Shown: positions 9,399 through 21,124, counted from the first letter of the stretch. The stretch is 31,142 nucleotides of DNA from Coptodactyla brooksi (GCA_033557675.1 JAWQRM010000096.1:1-31142); one strand, 5' to 3'. Numbers and translations: made by a program. Notes: a model not told the origin generated them from the letters alone.

Positions 9399-12300
9399 GT
9401 CTTTGAAATTTTGTAAAATTTTTGGCTGGTATCCAACAAACAAAGTCGTTTTTATTAACTGTTTCAATAGAAAAATACTTCTAAGTAGCTCAAAGAAATT
9501 CTCCTAGCACTGTCCATAATTAAAAAAATAAATTACGGACCTCACTTAGAAAGAGAACATAGAATTAGAGATGACAACTGATTTTGTACTTAGCGGGTGA
9601 CATAACGGGTCACTTAATTAGTGGTAACAAGAAGAATTGAAAAGAGTCAGTTTAAAATCATCTTTTTAACTTACCTTTATAACTCGAAAATTAACTTCGC
9701 AAACAACCCAGATATTGGCTTCTATCGAAAAGTTAAAAAAATCGAAAACAAAAGCAAATTTATGGCATCGTGTTTGCCCAGTATACATTCACATTTAATC
9801 AAAATTGTAAAAAATTTAGGCGTGGCTTATCCTGACTTTTTTTTTTGTATCTTGACTTAGAGCATACATAATTGTGTTAATGCTAAATGTTTTAAGTTGT
9901 GAAACGCTATAATTTTTATAAAATTTAATTTAGTTAATATTAATAGACTTAATATTAACTTTATATTAACAAAATACTCGTATGTTTATTTCAATATCGT
10001 AATTCTAAGATCTTAAGTTTCTAATCCACAGTATGACATCCGGAAATAAAGGTCCATAAAAGTCCAGAAATAATAAAGAAAATTCATTTCATTCGAAGAA
10101 AATGAGGTACTTAACGTATTTTTATTGACCATAACTACAATTCCAGGAAAAAATATTAGGAACTTTGTCCGAATGCTGTCATGGCCCCATAAGCCCGAAA
10201 TAGCTTATTTTTCGGACGGTAATTATTTTCTCTCTCACCTTTCTGCTGCTTTCAGTTCTTACATCCAGAATAAGGATTTAGATGAATTTTATTAATCCAA
10301 ACAAAAATGATTTATGCCTTTGACTGCCACAAAATCCTGCTTGATTTCGTGGCTTTTTGAAGTACCTTTATCAAAGATTGATGCTTTATAAGTATTGCCC
10401 AAAAGAGCTCGAATTGACCTTACATATTTCCAAATTTAGATACACGAAAATTCCAGTTTTCCAAATATGCATTAACCATTAAGCACCACGGTATTTTTTT
10501 AATATGTTTCCTTATATAGGTTCCTGAATATATATAAAACAGTTTTTTGTAGGACAATAACACTCAAAGCTTTTAAAATATATTAATAAACAAAAACAAT
10601 ATGAACGAGAAACCTCTTATGAAGAACCACTACATATTGAATCTTTATATACTGGTCAATGAAAACGTACTCTGTAGTTCCATTTACAGGAAGGTACAAT
10701 TGTATGCCATTTTGCAGAAAATCACGCCTTCGTTATTCAGAATGCTGCGCCTAGATTCCATTGGAATTCTAACCAAGCTATAATTTTCGCCCTATTATAG
10801 CATTATACGAGAGATAGTTGTATAGAAGTGTAGGTACAGGTGTGGTTATTATTTCAAACTGTTGAATTCACGATTCTGTCACTGTTTGCTTATTTCTCTG
10901 AAACCGAGTTCCAAAACCAACACAATTTTCTCTGAGATTGTTCTCGACATCAATTTAAAAAGTGCACTAGCATTTCAGCAATGTTTATTATTACGAACGG
11001 GATTAAAAAGAGTACAGGTAGTAATCGGAGTGGAACTATCGTAATGTAAGGAGTACCTGTAATGGGTATACATGTCAAGAGATCAGGTCTTGAAGGTCGA
11101 TATGTTTCATCTCTACTTGAATTATACAATTGGGCTTATTGAAGAGTACAACTGCAATTTGAAAAATAAAGCTTCGTCTTCATACTTAAAATTTTTAAGC
11201 TCTAGTCTAAGCTAACTCTTAGTCTAAAGAAAGTGAATACATCTTGAAGACAGCATCTCAAAAATTAAATAAGTGTTCATAGTAGTAAAAACCATTATTA
11301 TTCACAGCTCAGCAAATTTCAAAAAATGCTTAAAATTATTTAATTCAAGGGTTACATAATGTTACTACTGATCCATGGTAAATTGACTTTTTGTAGTCTA
11401 CGTTGTTATTTAAATATTTTTTAATCACAAGCTAGGTGAAGTTGATTTGAAACTGTCTATTTGCCATATGATCACAACTTCACAAATTCAATTAAAGCAA
11501 ATTTTGCACAATGTGTGCCAAGCTCCATGCTGAAAAGAAATTTGCTCTATCTCGATTCTTTTTCAATATGTTTGAGGAAAACTGAAAATGGTGTTTTTCG
11601 GTCAATTTTTTTTATTAATTGAAAACCACTTGACAATTGCATCGTGCCATTGTGATATTTAATTAGATGGAAATACCACATTTGACATATTTCTTTTTTT
11701 TTTACTTTTCAATAAAATGCCAACATTAACGGTAAATTATTGATTTTTGTCAAGAGTGTTCTAGACATTAAATCGTCAACAAATAATGTGATACTGTTAA
11801 AACATAGAAGAGATAATATTAAGACATGATCATACTACTTGCCTTTTCTTAACTGGTGATCTTATTTGTTTTTAAATTGTTACAACCTTTCTTCACAACC
11901 CTATGTCATCTCCTATGGCTTTATAAATTACTTTTTATTTTACCCCTTAGAAAGTAATTTAAGAAGATAGAGTGGCTGCACAGGCCACTTTAAATCATCA
12001 TTATTCAAAGTGACTATTGATTGAGAAACATTTCCTACAAAAAAAAAAAAACACTTGTTCTTCTGATATTACTTGGCAGGGCACCATTTTGCTAGAGGTA
12101 AACATTATCTGCAATACAGTTAGCAAGAAAAGTTCTCAAAAACGTAAGTAACCATCGGTGGTCAGTCTATTCATAAAGAGATGGACAGTGATTATGTCGT
12201 CCAATGTACGTGGCCGCACTAGTATAGATTTGTTAATTTATACTAGTTAGTCCATATGTCACTATTCTGAAGAAATCTGGTTCTTTTTGTAGTTTGATCA

Positions 12301-12690
12301 TTAAAATCATATCAAATGATTTTAATGATCAAACATTGATTTTAAATAAATGAATTCGTCTATCTATGCACAATTCATCTTGTAGAAATAGAACTGTGTA
12401 TATATGCTATAGTGAAGATTTTATTGGATAAAGTATTCCTTATAAAAGCCCTTATAATAATGTAACCGCTTGCAAAATATCGTGTTCTACAGGTCTAATA
12501 CCATATTCTTGTCGCGGAATGGAGTATGTTCAGATTGTTATCTGAACAATGAAAATGTTTTTTCATTGAAAGCAGAAAACATTTGACGTACATCACGTTT
12601 CTCTTTATTTTAAATTGCATTTTCTTGATTAGTGTAGCAGTACCACATTATCAAAATTCAGATCACTTTGCAAAAACAAATAATTCGACA
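9399..12690. other. long AT-rich stretch with no gene recognised
   Basis: Several short open frames exist (about 9621-9860, 10601-10783, 10862-11044) but none resembles a known family. The only clear structure is the perfect palindrome at 12292-12334, listed separately. Homopolymer runs of A or T are frequent (for example 12041-12052). Confidence 0.4.
12292..12334. repeat. perfect 19-bp inverted repeat with 5-nt loop
   Basis: GTTTGATCATTAAAATCAT at 12292-12310 is followed by atcaa and then its exact reverse complement at 12316-12334. No mismatch in 19 base pairs. No coding or transposon context was recognised around it. Confidence 0.9.
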
Positions 12691-12739
12691 TTTCGGTTAC
12701 AATAAAAAGTAACTAGAAAGTAAAAGTAGTAATGTATAC

Positions 12740-12990
12740 TTCAGGAAACAAAAAATTGGTCGAAATGAACTAGTAATAGTGGAACTCCGTGAGACGAGAT
12801 ATTTAAGGAAGAATGAAGGCAAGAAAACGAAATAGAATGAGAAGCACCAGAGAATAATCCTGGCTAGGTTTAAACAACAAAAAGTTAACATAACAATACC
12901 ATTATGTTAGCATAAAGTTTTCCAATGGGGTTGACTCAAATGGAAAAATAGAATTAGATAACATGGGTAGAGACTCGACTATGGCAAAGG
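12740..12990 (+). mobile_element. possible LINE 3'-coding remnant
   Basis: Translation gives GRNELVIVELRETRYLRKNE then GKKTK, a stop and NEKHQ. This resembles the C-terminal tail of insect non-LTR reverse transcriptases (family pattern E-M-x-F-L-R-R-I-x-G-K-T-R-x-D-x-I-R-N-E), which is seen more clearly at 17090-17170. Weak similarity, multiple frame disruptions, no element ends seen. Confidence 0.3.
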
Positions 12991-12999
12991 AAATAATTT

Positions 13000-13815
13000 G
13001 CAACACAGCAACAATATTCAACATTCTCAGAAATTTTTGATGTTAGAATTGCATATTGAGTAATTAATTAGAAGAAATATTAAGATGGCTCCAAGCAGAT
13101 TCTTTATAGCTATCATTATGTTTTCCACATAATCTGTGCTATCTAGATCTCACATTCGATATCCGCTTTCAATTTTAATCTTCTCAAGTACATTATGCAT
13201 CACTATATTAATGACTCTTAATTTTTACCTCATTATTTGTATATATCGTTATAATAATAAGTTGAAAATATAAACAGTGGGACTTTTTTTAAAAATCTTT
13301 ATTATAATTTCAGGGTACGATACAGTTTTTGACAAGAATAAGGCAGTGGATATCGATTATATCAAGCCTTATTTAAAAATAAAATATTCTCATCATTTTA
13401 CTTGTTCGTTCAAAAAGTTAGTAAAAATAAAGGAATGCCCTTTCGTCACTTGAAACATTTGTTATTGTTAAGGCACTTTCGGCACTTCCTACGCCATATA
13501 TCTATTACAACACACTTATACGTAGAACAGTCTTAGCAATAAGAAAAAAAAACTAGTCAATTAAAAGCATTACTAAATTCGCAGATTCAATCGTTCGATA
13601 GTAGCTCTAAATTACACAATATCTAATATACGAATATGATCACAATCATCGCTAAACGCTAGGGGAGTTATGATAATACTAAAAGGAATTTTGATATCGA
13701 GATCTTACTCTCACAAAAATGTTTTACTAGATTTCGAGAGCGATATGTAATAAATACATACTATTATTCGTTCGTTTTCTTCTTTGATGATAACTGTACA
13801 GATGACACCAGCTAT
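13000..13815 (-). other. inx3 downstream region / probable 3' UTR
   Basis: This sequence lies directly 3' of the inx3 stop codon. It has no coding similarity. A minus-strand AATAAA occurs at 13298-13303 (TTTATT on the + strand), about 510 bp past the stop, and could be the polyadenylation signal; this is only a candidate because such hexamers are common in AT-rich DNA. Confidence 0.3.
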
Positions 13816-16800
13816 TTATGTCTCTGTCTCTCTACTAAAAGACTCTATTTCTGGATATATAGGACTCATTTCAAGCGTGCTCGGTGCTGACGGCAAGTTA
13901 CTGTTGCTACCAAAGTTTAAACGACGCACCAGCTCATCCAAAATTTCTCCAAATACCATTAAGTTTAGATTTTGGCCGAGCAAATGAATGAGCAGAAAAT
14001 CACCCACCTGTGAGAAACACAGTTGATTTTTTTTTTTAATTATGGGACAATATTATTTACCTGTGTTTTCCTAATGACAGTGTCCACGCCCGCTGGAGTT
14101 CCAAATCTAAAACGCCTCTTCAAAATAGTCTCCCTAATGTTAGGCAATAAGATCACAGCAGTTGAGTACAATAAAGCTAACCCAGAAAGGACAGCAAGAA
14201 TAATAAACCAGAACCATAAGAAAATGTAGATTTTCTCATTCAGTATATTTACGGCCAAGACACATAAGGCATCGTGCTTCTGAATGGTTCCCGATGGACC
14301 ATATTTATGGAACGTACACTTAGTAACTCTAGGAAATACTGCTACCATTGGATCTGTACGGTTTTCTTGATTCATGTTAGAATAACGAATCACATCTGTA
14401 CCATAATCCATGAAAGCTCCTCCAAGAAATTTGTCCGTCATAAATATATTGACAATCTAAAGGAAATTAAATTGTATAAATTTGTAACCTAAATAAATAA
14501 TATAATTTGAAACATTTAAGTGCATACACAGGAACTCAAAATATCATACATTCATTTTAATCAAATAAACAACAAATTGTATTTATAATTGTGCATAATA
14601 TTGCACTTATTTTGATTATTGTTTTTTTTTTTATTGAAATATTGTAAATATTCTTAAATTTAAACAATATACTAATAGTGTTACAATATTATTATGTTTT
14701 CATTCTTATACTGTTAATTATTTCTAATTTCGTTGATAAAGTATATTTTAATATAAATATAAGTTCCTTTTGTACGACATTTTTTATTGGCCCAAAAAAA
14801 TATTTTTTATTACTTACCACATTAACAAAATTCAATGCTTCTGCCAAGAAATATCCAAAAGCGTACGTGTTATGCATATGCATGGTTTCCGCTAAATATT
14901 GCACTAGGCGTGATTGCCGATCTTGTCTTTCTTCTTTAGCTCCAATAATGCTTCCGCGCATACCTTCCGTAATCATTCTCATTTTGCCTTCTTCCCAACT
15001 TTTCCAAACCAGATGAGGTACATAGAATAGAACACCCTACGGATAATACAAATAAGACATTATTAATTATTATCAATTAACACTAAATTTCAGTATTTTA
15101 GTACCTGCATAAATAGCACAAAAGGTACCCATTGATAATAACTATGGTAAACCCTTTCTTGGTTTTCATTTCCTAAGCCAGGATGTGCAATTTCTGTACC
15201 AATGGATTTGCCATGTTCGTGTGGAAGTGTAAATGTATATGTAATCCAGCAGTAAGTGTTTAAAACATGATATGGCACACTACCACTTATACATTGTATG
15301 GGGTCACCTGAAATAATACATAAAAATATCATTTTTGGCGCAATTAATAAGACATGTTAAAATCTATACATATGTGTCCACCTTATAATTGAAACAATTG
15401 CCATTTTCACATAAAATTGGTTGCAAAATCTGTCCTTCAAGTGACCTTCGTTTCTTAGGAATGCCACATGATGTAGTATGCTTGTTTTATTACCCATTCT
15501 AGAACGTTGCGCAATAATTCCATAAACAAAATGTAAACTATTTTCCCTCACCACATGTTGACGTTTTTCGGAATTTTATCAAAGGAAATCCCCAACGATA
15601 ACGCATATACATCATCCTTACTTAAGAACAGATTTAAGAGGGCACAGAAATGTCCTGGTTAATACTTCGTATTTATAGTGAGTGTTATCTAGTCTGCATC
15701 GTTTGTTCTATATACCGCTCAACATCTTGTTTACACGAAATGTATTTCTGGTAAAAATAAAGACTTTTGGTAATGAGCTTACGTTTGTTTAATGATTAAA
15801 ATGCGGAAGATTTAATGTATCGTCTTATATAATAGAAAGTAGTACTTACGTAAGGAGTACTTACTGCAGGCAACATACAAACAATTAAATAAGAACATGG
15901 ACATAATTATTTAAGAATATAAATAATTATGTTATAATTATATATAATTATATAATTACATAATTATTATAAGGTGAGCGAAACGTGCATGGAGCAGGTT
16001 TATAATAATACATTATGATATAAAGACTACCTATAAATACTGAATAAAAAACTAATGGATTCTTTCACCAAAATAATAGTACGTAAAATGTAAATGTTTA
16101 ATAATATGCAATTCAAAGATTGAAAATATTTATTAGAATTATTGAAATAAATATTACATGAGGATTGCGGATTTTTTTTAGTTTTTGTTACCTGCAATTG
16201 TATGACGTTATCAGGATAGGCTTTCTACAACTAATGACTAACTAATATAATGATTCATAGATAAGTTACATTATTTCCATTTTGGTTGGCAATTTGTACA
16301 TTTATATATTGAAGGTAAAAAGTTAAAAATCCAATTCTTTTGCAATATGAAGAGGACGGGTTCTATTTATTTTGGGGTATTATTTCTTGTTTCTCGTTTC
16401 GCAATGGGATATTTTTTTATAAAAAAAGTAGATGCTCGCTTAATTTCCTAAAATATGCTTTTCATGCTGACAAATTATGAATCAAAAACGGTTCTGAGGT
16501 TCTGTTTTCTTATTCCTAAATTGTTTCCTTGTCAATTATTAAAGCAATGTGAGTGATAGAGTCTTTGTGAGTGATAGAAAACATTCGATTTATCTGTGTA
16601 GACAAGGAATATTAACCAATTCTTACACATATATGTACATATCTAGAAGGCACTGTACTAATGTTAAACAAATTTTGTGGCTAATAACTGAAAAGAATCT
16701 GAAAAAATGTGTTTTTTTCATTCTTTTAATTGGGCTGTCTGTCCAATATTTAAAAAAGGCATTATTATACACGAATATATACATGACCCAACGGTGTACA

Positions 16801-17740
16801 CCAATATTTAATAATAGTCATAATAGCTATTATGGAATTATTAATAAAAAGAAAACGCGTCGTATTCTCTTTGGTTTTGGATGAAAAGGTGAAGGTGGAA
16901 AAAGGAAATCGAAAGTATATGAGGATTGGGGTAATGGAGGATGGAAAGGATTGTAATAACAGAACTTTTGTATGTCAATGCTATGGTCCTCATGGCCAAT
17001 GATGCTACACCATTAAATATGAACAGCAAAGAGAAAACTAAAAGTACGGTGCAATAGTATCGGAGTGTAATGCCAAAGTAAAAATAAAGAAGGTAAATGG
17101 CAGTGCTGGAAATGAGATTTTTAAGGAGAATCGATGGTAGAACAAAAATGGACAATATTAGAAACGTGACATACACTAAACTTAAAGGTGAAACCAGTGG
17201 TGGATATGATAGAGATTAATGCAGGACAAAGTAAAGAGGCTAACAAAGAGGAGAACAATGATGTGAATGGGCTAAGAATTGAGTAAGTAAACTAGTTGAT
17301 GTGTACATCGCTTATGACTTTCTCTTACCTTGACCCCATTTCAATTATGGTGGCGATTTCGCAATGCATTTTAGAAAATCCTGTAAAATAGTAATAAGTA
17401 CTGAAGAAGTCGATCCTATATAAGAAGAAAATGAGACTACAACTTTTTTATGCAATTTTTTTCTTAAAATTACCTAAGGAATCATCATTTATTAGATTGA
17501 ATACGAATTTTAGAAGGGTATTTGTATAGTGATGACCAACCTCTTCATCTTTATAAGAAATGTCTACCATAACTTACCAATAAGATTATTTGCAGTAACT
17601 ATGATACAACAGACGAACAGGATGGCGCAAGTTATCCTATAATGGGCTCTGAAGATCATGTTGTCAATAATCGCTTTATCTATAAGGTAACGGACCTTGA
17701 TTAGGCCCGCTACCGCAGACACCATTCCAAACACCGTCAT
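13816..17740 (-). CDS. Inx3: innexin 3, gap-junction channel subunit (five coding exons, complete)
   Basis: Innexins build arthropod gap junctions and hemichannels in the plasma membrane. Coding exons (minus strand order): 17740-17578, 15307-15105, 15036-14818, 14456-14061, 14007-13816. All four introns are GT-AG (2270, 68, 361, 53 bp); the codon for Gly55 is split across intron 1. Joined length is 1173 nt, 390 residues plus TAA, close to Drosophila Inx3 (about 395). The start MTVFGMVSAVAGLIKVRYL is near-identical to Inx3, with CAAAATG context. TM1 is about residues 36-54; loop 1 cysteines C60 and C74; YYQWV at 111-115 opens TM2; TM3 about 180-200; loop 2 cysteines C242 and C260 with CTFHKYGPSG; TM4 about 271-293 (IYIFLWFWFIIL). 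The tail SAPSTLEM...ETET is diagnostic of Inx3. A cag acceptor lies 10 bp upstream of the ATG (17751-17752), so the 5' UTR is probably spliced. No stop or frameshift; likely functional. Confidence 0.95.
15308..17577 (-). other. inx3 intron 1
   Basis: Donor ATTG|gtaag at 17577 and acceptor ttattatttcag|GTGACC at 15308 define it. It is 2270 bp long, much larger than the other introns, and holds LINE debris (16930-17235), an AT-only low-complexity tract (about 15905-15975), and a short tandem duplication of GTGAGTGATAGA (16549-16579). No independent gene recognised inside. Confidence 0.8.
16930..17235 (+). mobile_element. degenerate non-LTR retrotransposon (LINE) fragment, RT C-terminal part
   Basis: Translation near 16952-17030 gives TELLYVNAMVLMANDATPLN, matching the reverse-transcriptase active-site block LLYADDMVLMA with the catalytic YADD decayed to YVNA. 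Further on, AVLEMRFLRRIDGRTKMDNI, RNV and (after a frameshift) LKVKPVVDMIEIN match the C-terminal tail of the same type of insect LINE. The distance between the blocks is shortened, so the fragment is internally deleted as well. It is antisense to inx3 within its first intron. Confidence 0.6.
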
Positions 17741-17752
17741 TTTGAACTACCT

Positions 17753-18042
17753 GCAAATTAAAATTTGATAGAGACATAATTACGGAGCTACTGTGATGAT
17801 TTATAAATGTGCGTCATCAAATTCTCGTGTAATGATTAAATTACACAGTAATGGCTTCCTTAGTACATAATATACACGTGGTCTTGTAGATTAATAATAT
17901 TTACGTATGTATGTCAAAGTTTATAACTGATTATAAGATGATTAGAGATTATTAAGTGAGCAATGTAAATATGTATCACAAAAAAGGTTTAACAAAGGAA
18001 TATTCGTGATGTTGCCGCGGATTGCCATGTTTTATTTACATG
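17753..18042. other. spacer upstream of inx3 exon 1, probable 5' UTR intron
   Basis: No coding similarity. It directly precedes the 3' splice site that appears to feed the inx3 start exon, so it is most simply read as intron; the upstream non-coding exon has not been located. Confidence 0.3.
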
Positions 18043-18366
18043 TATATTTAATAGGTACCTATGTAAATAATATACTTTTTCAGGCCATCATTAGAAGCTC
18101 TAAAACGTAAAATTATGGATTGTATATAATGTGAATTAATTTGTGATAACACTTCACTTAATGATTTTAATTTCTGGTTAATACCATATAATATTATTAA
18201 ACAAGTTTAGTTAATATTATACATATCAACACATTTTATACTATCCATATTTTTTCATTTTAGGGCTTCTGATGATGACCTGAAAAAGTGTCGAAACCGG
18301 TAAAGCCACAATAAATTAAAAAAGCCAGAAGAATATTATTTACATACATAATACCTATTAAATATA
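18043..18366. mobile_element. palindromic Penelope-like / hammerhead-bearing repeat
   Basis: The left arm (18043-18133) is the inverted counterpart of the right arm (18230-18366). Reading outward from the centre on each strand, both arms show CACATTTTATAC/CACATTATATAC-type sequence, ATCCATA, CTAAAA, GAGCTTCTAATGATGGCCTG versus GGGCTTCTGATGATGACCTG, AAAAAGT, ATATTATTTACATA and ATACCTATTAAATATA. The left arm lacks about 46 nt that in the right arm hold the second half of a hammerhead motif (GTCGAAACCGGTAAAGCC onward). About 96 bp separates the arms. Penelope-like insertions often carry inverted terminal copies and hammerhead motifs; no reverse-transcriptase text is present, so assignment to that class is by ribozyme and architecture only. 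Confidence 0.6.
18263..18308 (+). ncRNA. minimal type I hammerhead ribozyme motif
   Basis: Stem I: GGCTT (18264-18268) pairs with AAGCC (18303-18307). Core box CTGATGA at 18269-18275, then one extra T. Stem II: GAC (18277-18279) with GTC (18290-18292) closing a loop containing CTGAAAAAGT, in which CT/AG can add two pairs. Then GAA (18293-18295) and stem III ACCGGT (18296-18301), self-complementary with no loop, followed by A302 as the nucleotide 5' of the predicted cleavage (GUA triplet). All invariant hammerhead positions are present. Very short stem III hammerheads of this type are known from Penelope-like retroelements in animals and are thought to cut as dimers. Activity is not shown here. 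Confidence 0.7.
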
Positions 18367-18369
18367 TAT

Positions 18370-20039
18370 ATTAACAAAGGAACATTGTTAAAACATGAAC
18401 GAAATATTTGTTTGATCGCGGTTGTAGAAACGTTCTCTGTATTTAGGTATATGCACTAATTAACTCTAATTTAACGTATCAAGTAATTGTGTCTCGACTG
18501 TGTAGAGGTCAGACACAGTTAACAAGTTGCGTAATTCATAACTTCGAGTTTATAAACCCGTTTCACAGCCTTTGTACGGTTTGGGAGCGTCAATCTCGGT
18601 CTTGGGGTGACACTATTGTCGATTCAAAATGGCCGTTTGTGCAATATTTTAAAAACAAAACAAAACCGCCAACGAAACCCGCGCAGTTATTACACCTGCG
18701 CGTCTAGCACTAAACGCGTCGCTTTTTGAATAATTTATGCTTAGCACGATCACAATTCCGCGAAAGGAAAGCAACCTGTTCGTAATTCTTTTGTTACCGT
18801 TTCGTTTATTACCTTTTTTTGTTGCTAATATCACTAAATGTTAAAAAATATCACCACGAATCACTTTGTACTTCTGTGAGTTTTGGAAAGCAATAAGAAA
18901 ATTGAGGTTGGGATCACAGAAATTAAAACATTTTGGACTCTTATGCAGCCGCAGCCGCTAACGTTTCACTACTACTGTTGGCATGTTCAGTTGGCGTTCT
19001 TCGGGACGGAGAAACGCATCGTGGAGGGGGTAAATATGCTCCTTCCCCTCTCCATGTCCCGCGCTACTGTTTGAGAATGTAGCAGAACCACATGTTGCTG
19101 GGCTCTTTGTCAGTTTGTACTTCTTACACAGCTCAACATAATATTTTACATTAATACGCAATTTCTTACGGAAAACCGGCACTAAAGCGATTTTACCATC
19201 ATCAAATCCTCATAAATATCTTTCCGCAACCTTTAGCTTACAAATCTTCATCGAAACCGTTACGAAAATAGTATCGAAACTTGTTTTATTATTGCGCAAT
19301 ATAAAAATGACCTGCTGTTGACTCAATTTCTTAGAATCAACCACAGTCCCCCAAGTTTCCATCGTCGAAAATTCGAAGAATTGTCCACGCACCGCTGCGC
19401 GGAGACGGGAATTTTTGTACAGTGTGAAACGGGCGGTGTAACTTGGGTACTCTTTAGCTCGAGGCACCTTGAGTCATCCAGTAGGGGTGGGTAGGATTTT
19501 CCAGGTCCTTTGTGCCATTGACTGACATAATGGAATGCCTCGATGATACTGTCAAATACTCCGAGCAGGTTCGGAGGTGATATTGTGAAGATTGTTGGCT
19601 TTAAGGCTGCACCTACCTATTTGGATTTGTGAGGGAATTCTTAACCGGGAGGCCAAGACTACGTGGAAGGATTGATTTATGGGAAAATTTAAAAAGTCTC
19701 GTACTGTAGGTCCGGCACGATAATTAAAAGGCTATCAATTTTGGGGGTAATTAGTGACGATGACGTAAAGAATGAGGTGTGGTTTAATAACAGTTGGATA
19801 GGAAAATGCTATATAATTTTATAGACACAATTTAGTAGTTAAAAGTTTGATTTATACCATTAGAGAAATTAATGATAAGTGTTGTAGATACTTAACGAGC
19901 CCAAACATACTTGTAACTGTTTCCAAAAGCTACATATAATTATAACTTAATTGGAAATACTAAGCAATTACCAAATACATTCTTGTATTTTTCGGATGAA
20001 ACACTTGATGCTTTTTAAGAAATGTAAAAAAAGAGAAAG
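18370..20039. other. inter-genic stretch with a relatively CpG/GC-rich core
   Basis: No protein family recognised. From about 18485 to 19700 the base composition is clearly richer in G+C and CpG than the rest of the window (for example CCGCCAACGAAACCCGCGC near 18666 and CGTCTCCGCGCAGCGG near 19395). It lies upstream of inx3 in its transcription direction, so it could hold that gene's promoter and non-coding first exon, but no core promoter element could be assigned. Open frames at 18958-19182 and 19210-19467 (minus) show no family similarity. Confidence 0.3.
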
Positions 20040-21000
20040 TTACTAGCGGACGATTGGAAAGTAGAGAAATAATGAGATATTAAGTAGTGAAGTTAGGGAA
20101 GAATATGAGACGAGAAAGAAGCAAGGCAATAAAATAATAGGAAAATGCCAAAGAGATTGAATTGCAAAATAACTAACGGTAATTGAAAAATTGAGCAAAA
20201 ACAGAAGTTAGAAATAGAAAGGCAGCGGAATGAACAATCGCGAAGGTAAAATTGTAGAAGATGAAAAACGTGCGACTGAAAAATTGCAGGAGTGGTGGAT
20301 ATAGACGATCTCTTAACAGAAGAACCAACACTCCAACATTAGAACTATGCAGAAAATCATAAATAACAGTCGGAACACAAATTCACCATGAAATTTTGCT
20401 AGGATTACCAGCAAACATTTAACAATCTAAATATCAGATAATATTTCATTTTGAGCGGTGTTGCATTTGTTCAAAAAGTGAGAGAACGCTGTATGCAGAA
20501 AGTATACAGAAAACCTATCAGTACATCAGAATAGGTTCGTTTTTATTTTCATAACTACTTCACAACCTGCTTAAGTAGATCATAATTTTCAGTTTAAATT
20601 CGAATAACTTCAAAATTATTTGCATTAAAACTATAAATATCTCACAATTTTTGCACAATTTTGTAATATAGAATCCAAATACACGATTTACGGTCCATAA
20701 TATATAGGCTGCCTACTCTTATAATGTACTTTTTAGCTCCCTATGCCATAAAATGAAAATGTTTTAGCGTTAGTCAGCTATAATGTTACGCATACAGAGT
20801 AATGGAGGAGAAATGAAATTTAAACATTTTATGATAACATTACATACATAGGAAAGAAGATAGATACAATGTTGGAAACTACAAGGGAATAACACTACAA
20901 AATACGACATATAAAATTCTATCCACAATAATCCAAAAAGGGTTGAGTGAGGCAACAAGTTATGTAATAGGGTCACGAAAAATAAACCCATAATACTCAT
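20040..21000 (+). mobile_element. degenerate LINE (non-LTR retrotransposon) fragment
   Basis: Three separate blocks in order. SEVREEYETRKKQGNKIIGK (about 20087-20150) fits the linker between endonuclease and reverse transcriptase. NNREGKIVEDEKRATEKLQE (about 20232-20291) fits the D-x-E-G-x-I-x-x-E-x-x-x-x-E-x-W segment before the RT domain. NVGNYKGITLQNTTYKILST (about 20860-20920) fits the RT motif NYRGITLLNTTYKILS. The material between is deleted or unreadable, and the RT continues only a few residues (IIQKGLSEATSYVIGS). No ends or poly-A tail recognised. Confidence 0.6.
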
Positions 21001-21124
21001 ATTGTAAAGTAAATATTCAAAAAGGCGTGTGATTATAAATTGGAAATAGAATCAATGCTTAGTGACTACAGGCTTTTGGTTCAATAAACAGAAAGAAGCG
21101 CATGTCGGTAACGAAGAAAATGTT

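Noticed and set aside
14023..14229. Open frame on the + strand over inx3 exon 4
   Set aside because: Shadow of the innexin coding sequence.
14678..15016. 112-codon open frame on the + strand
   Set aside because: It is antisense to inx3 exon 3 and its flanking introns; the innexin reading is unambiguous.
16549..16884. 111-codon open frame on the + strand
   Set aside because: Lies in inx3 intron 1, begins in a short tandem duplication, and resembles no family.
16841..17176. 111-codon minus-strand hydrophobic open frame
   Set aside because: Antisense of the LINE fragment; the + strand shows reverse-transcriptase motifs, so this is a shadow.
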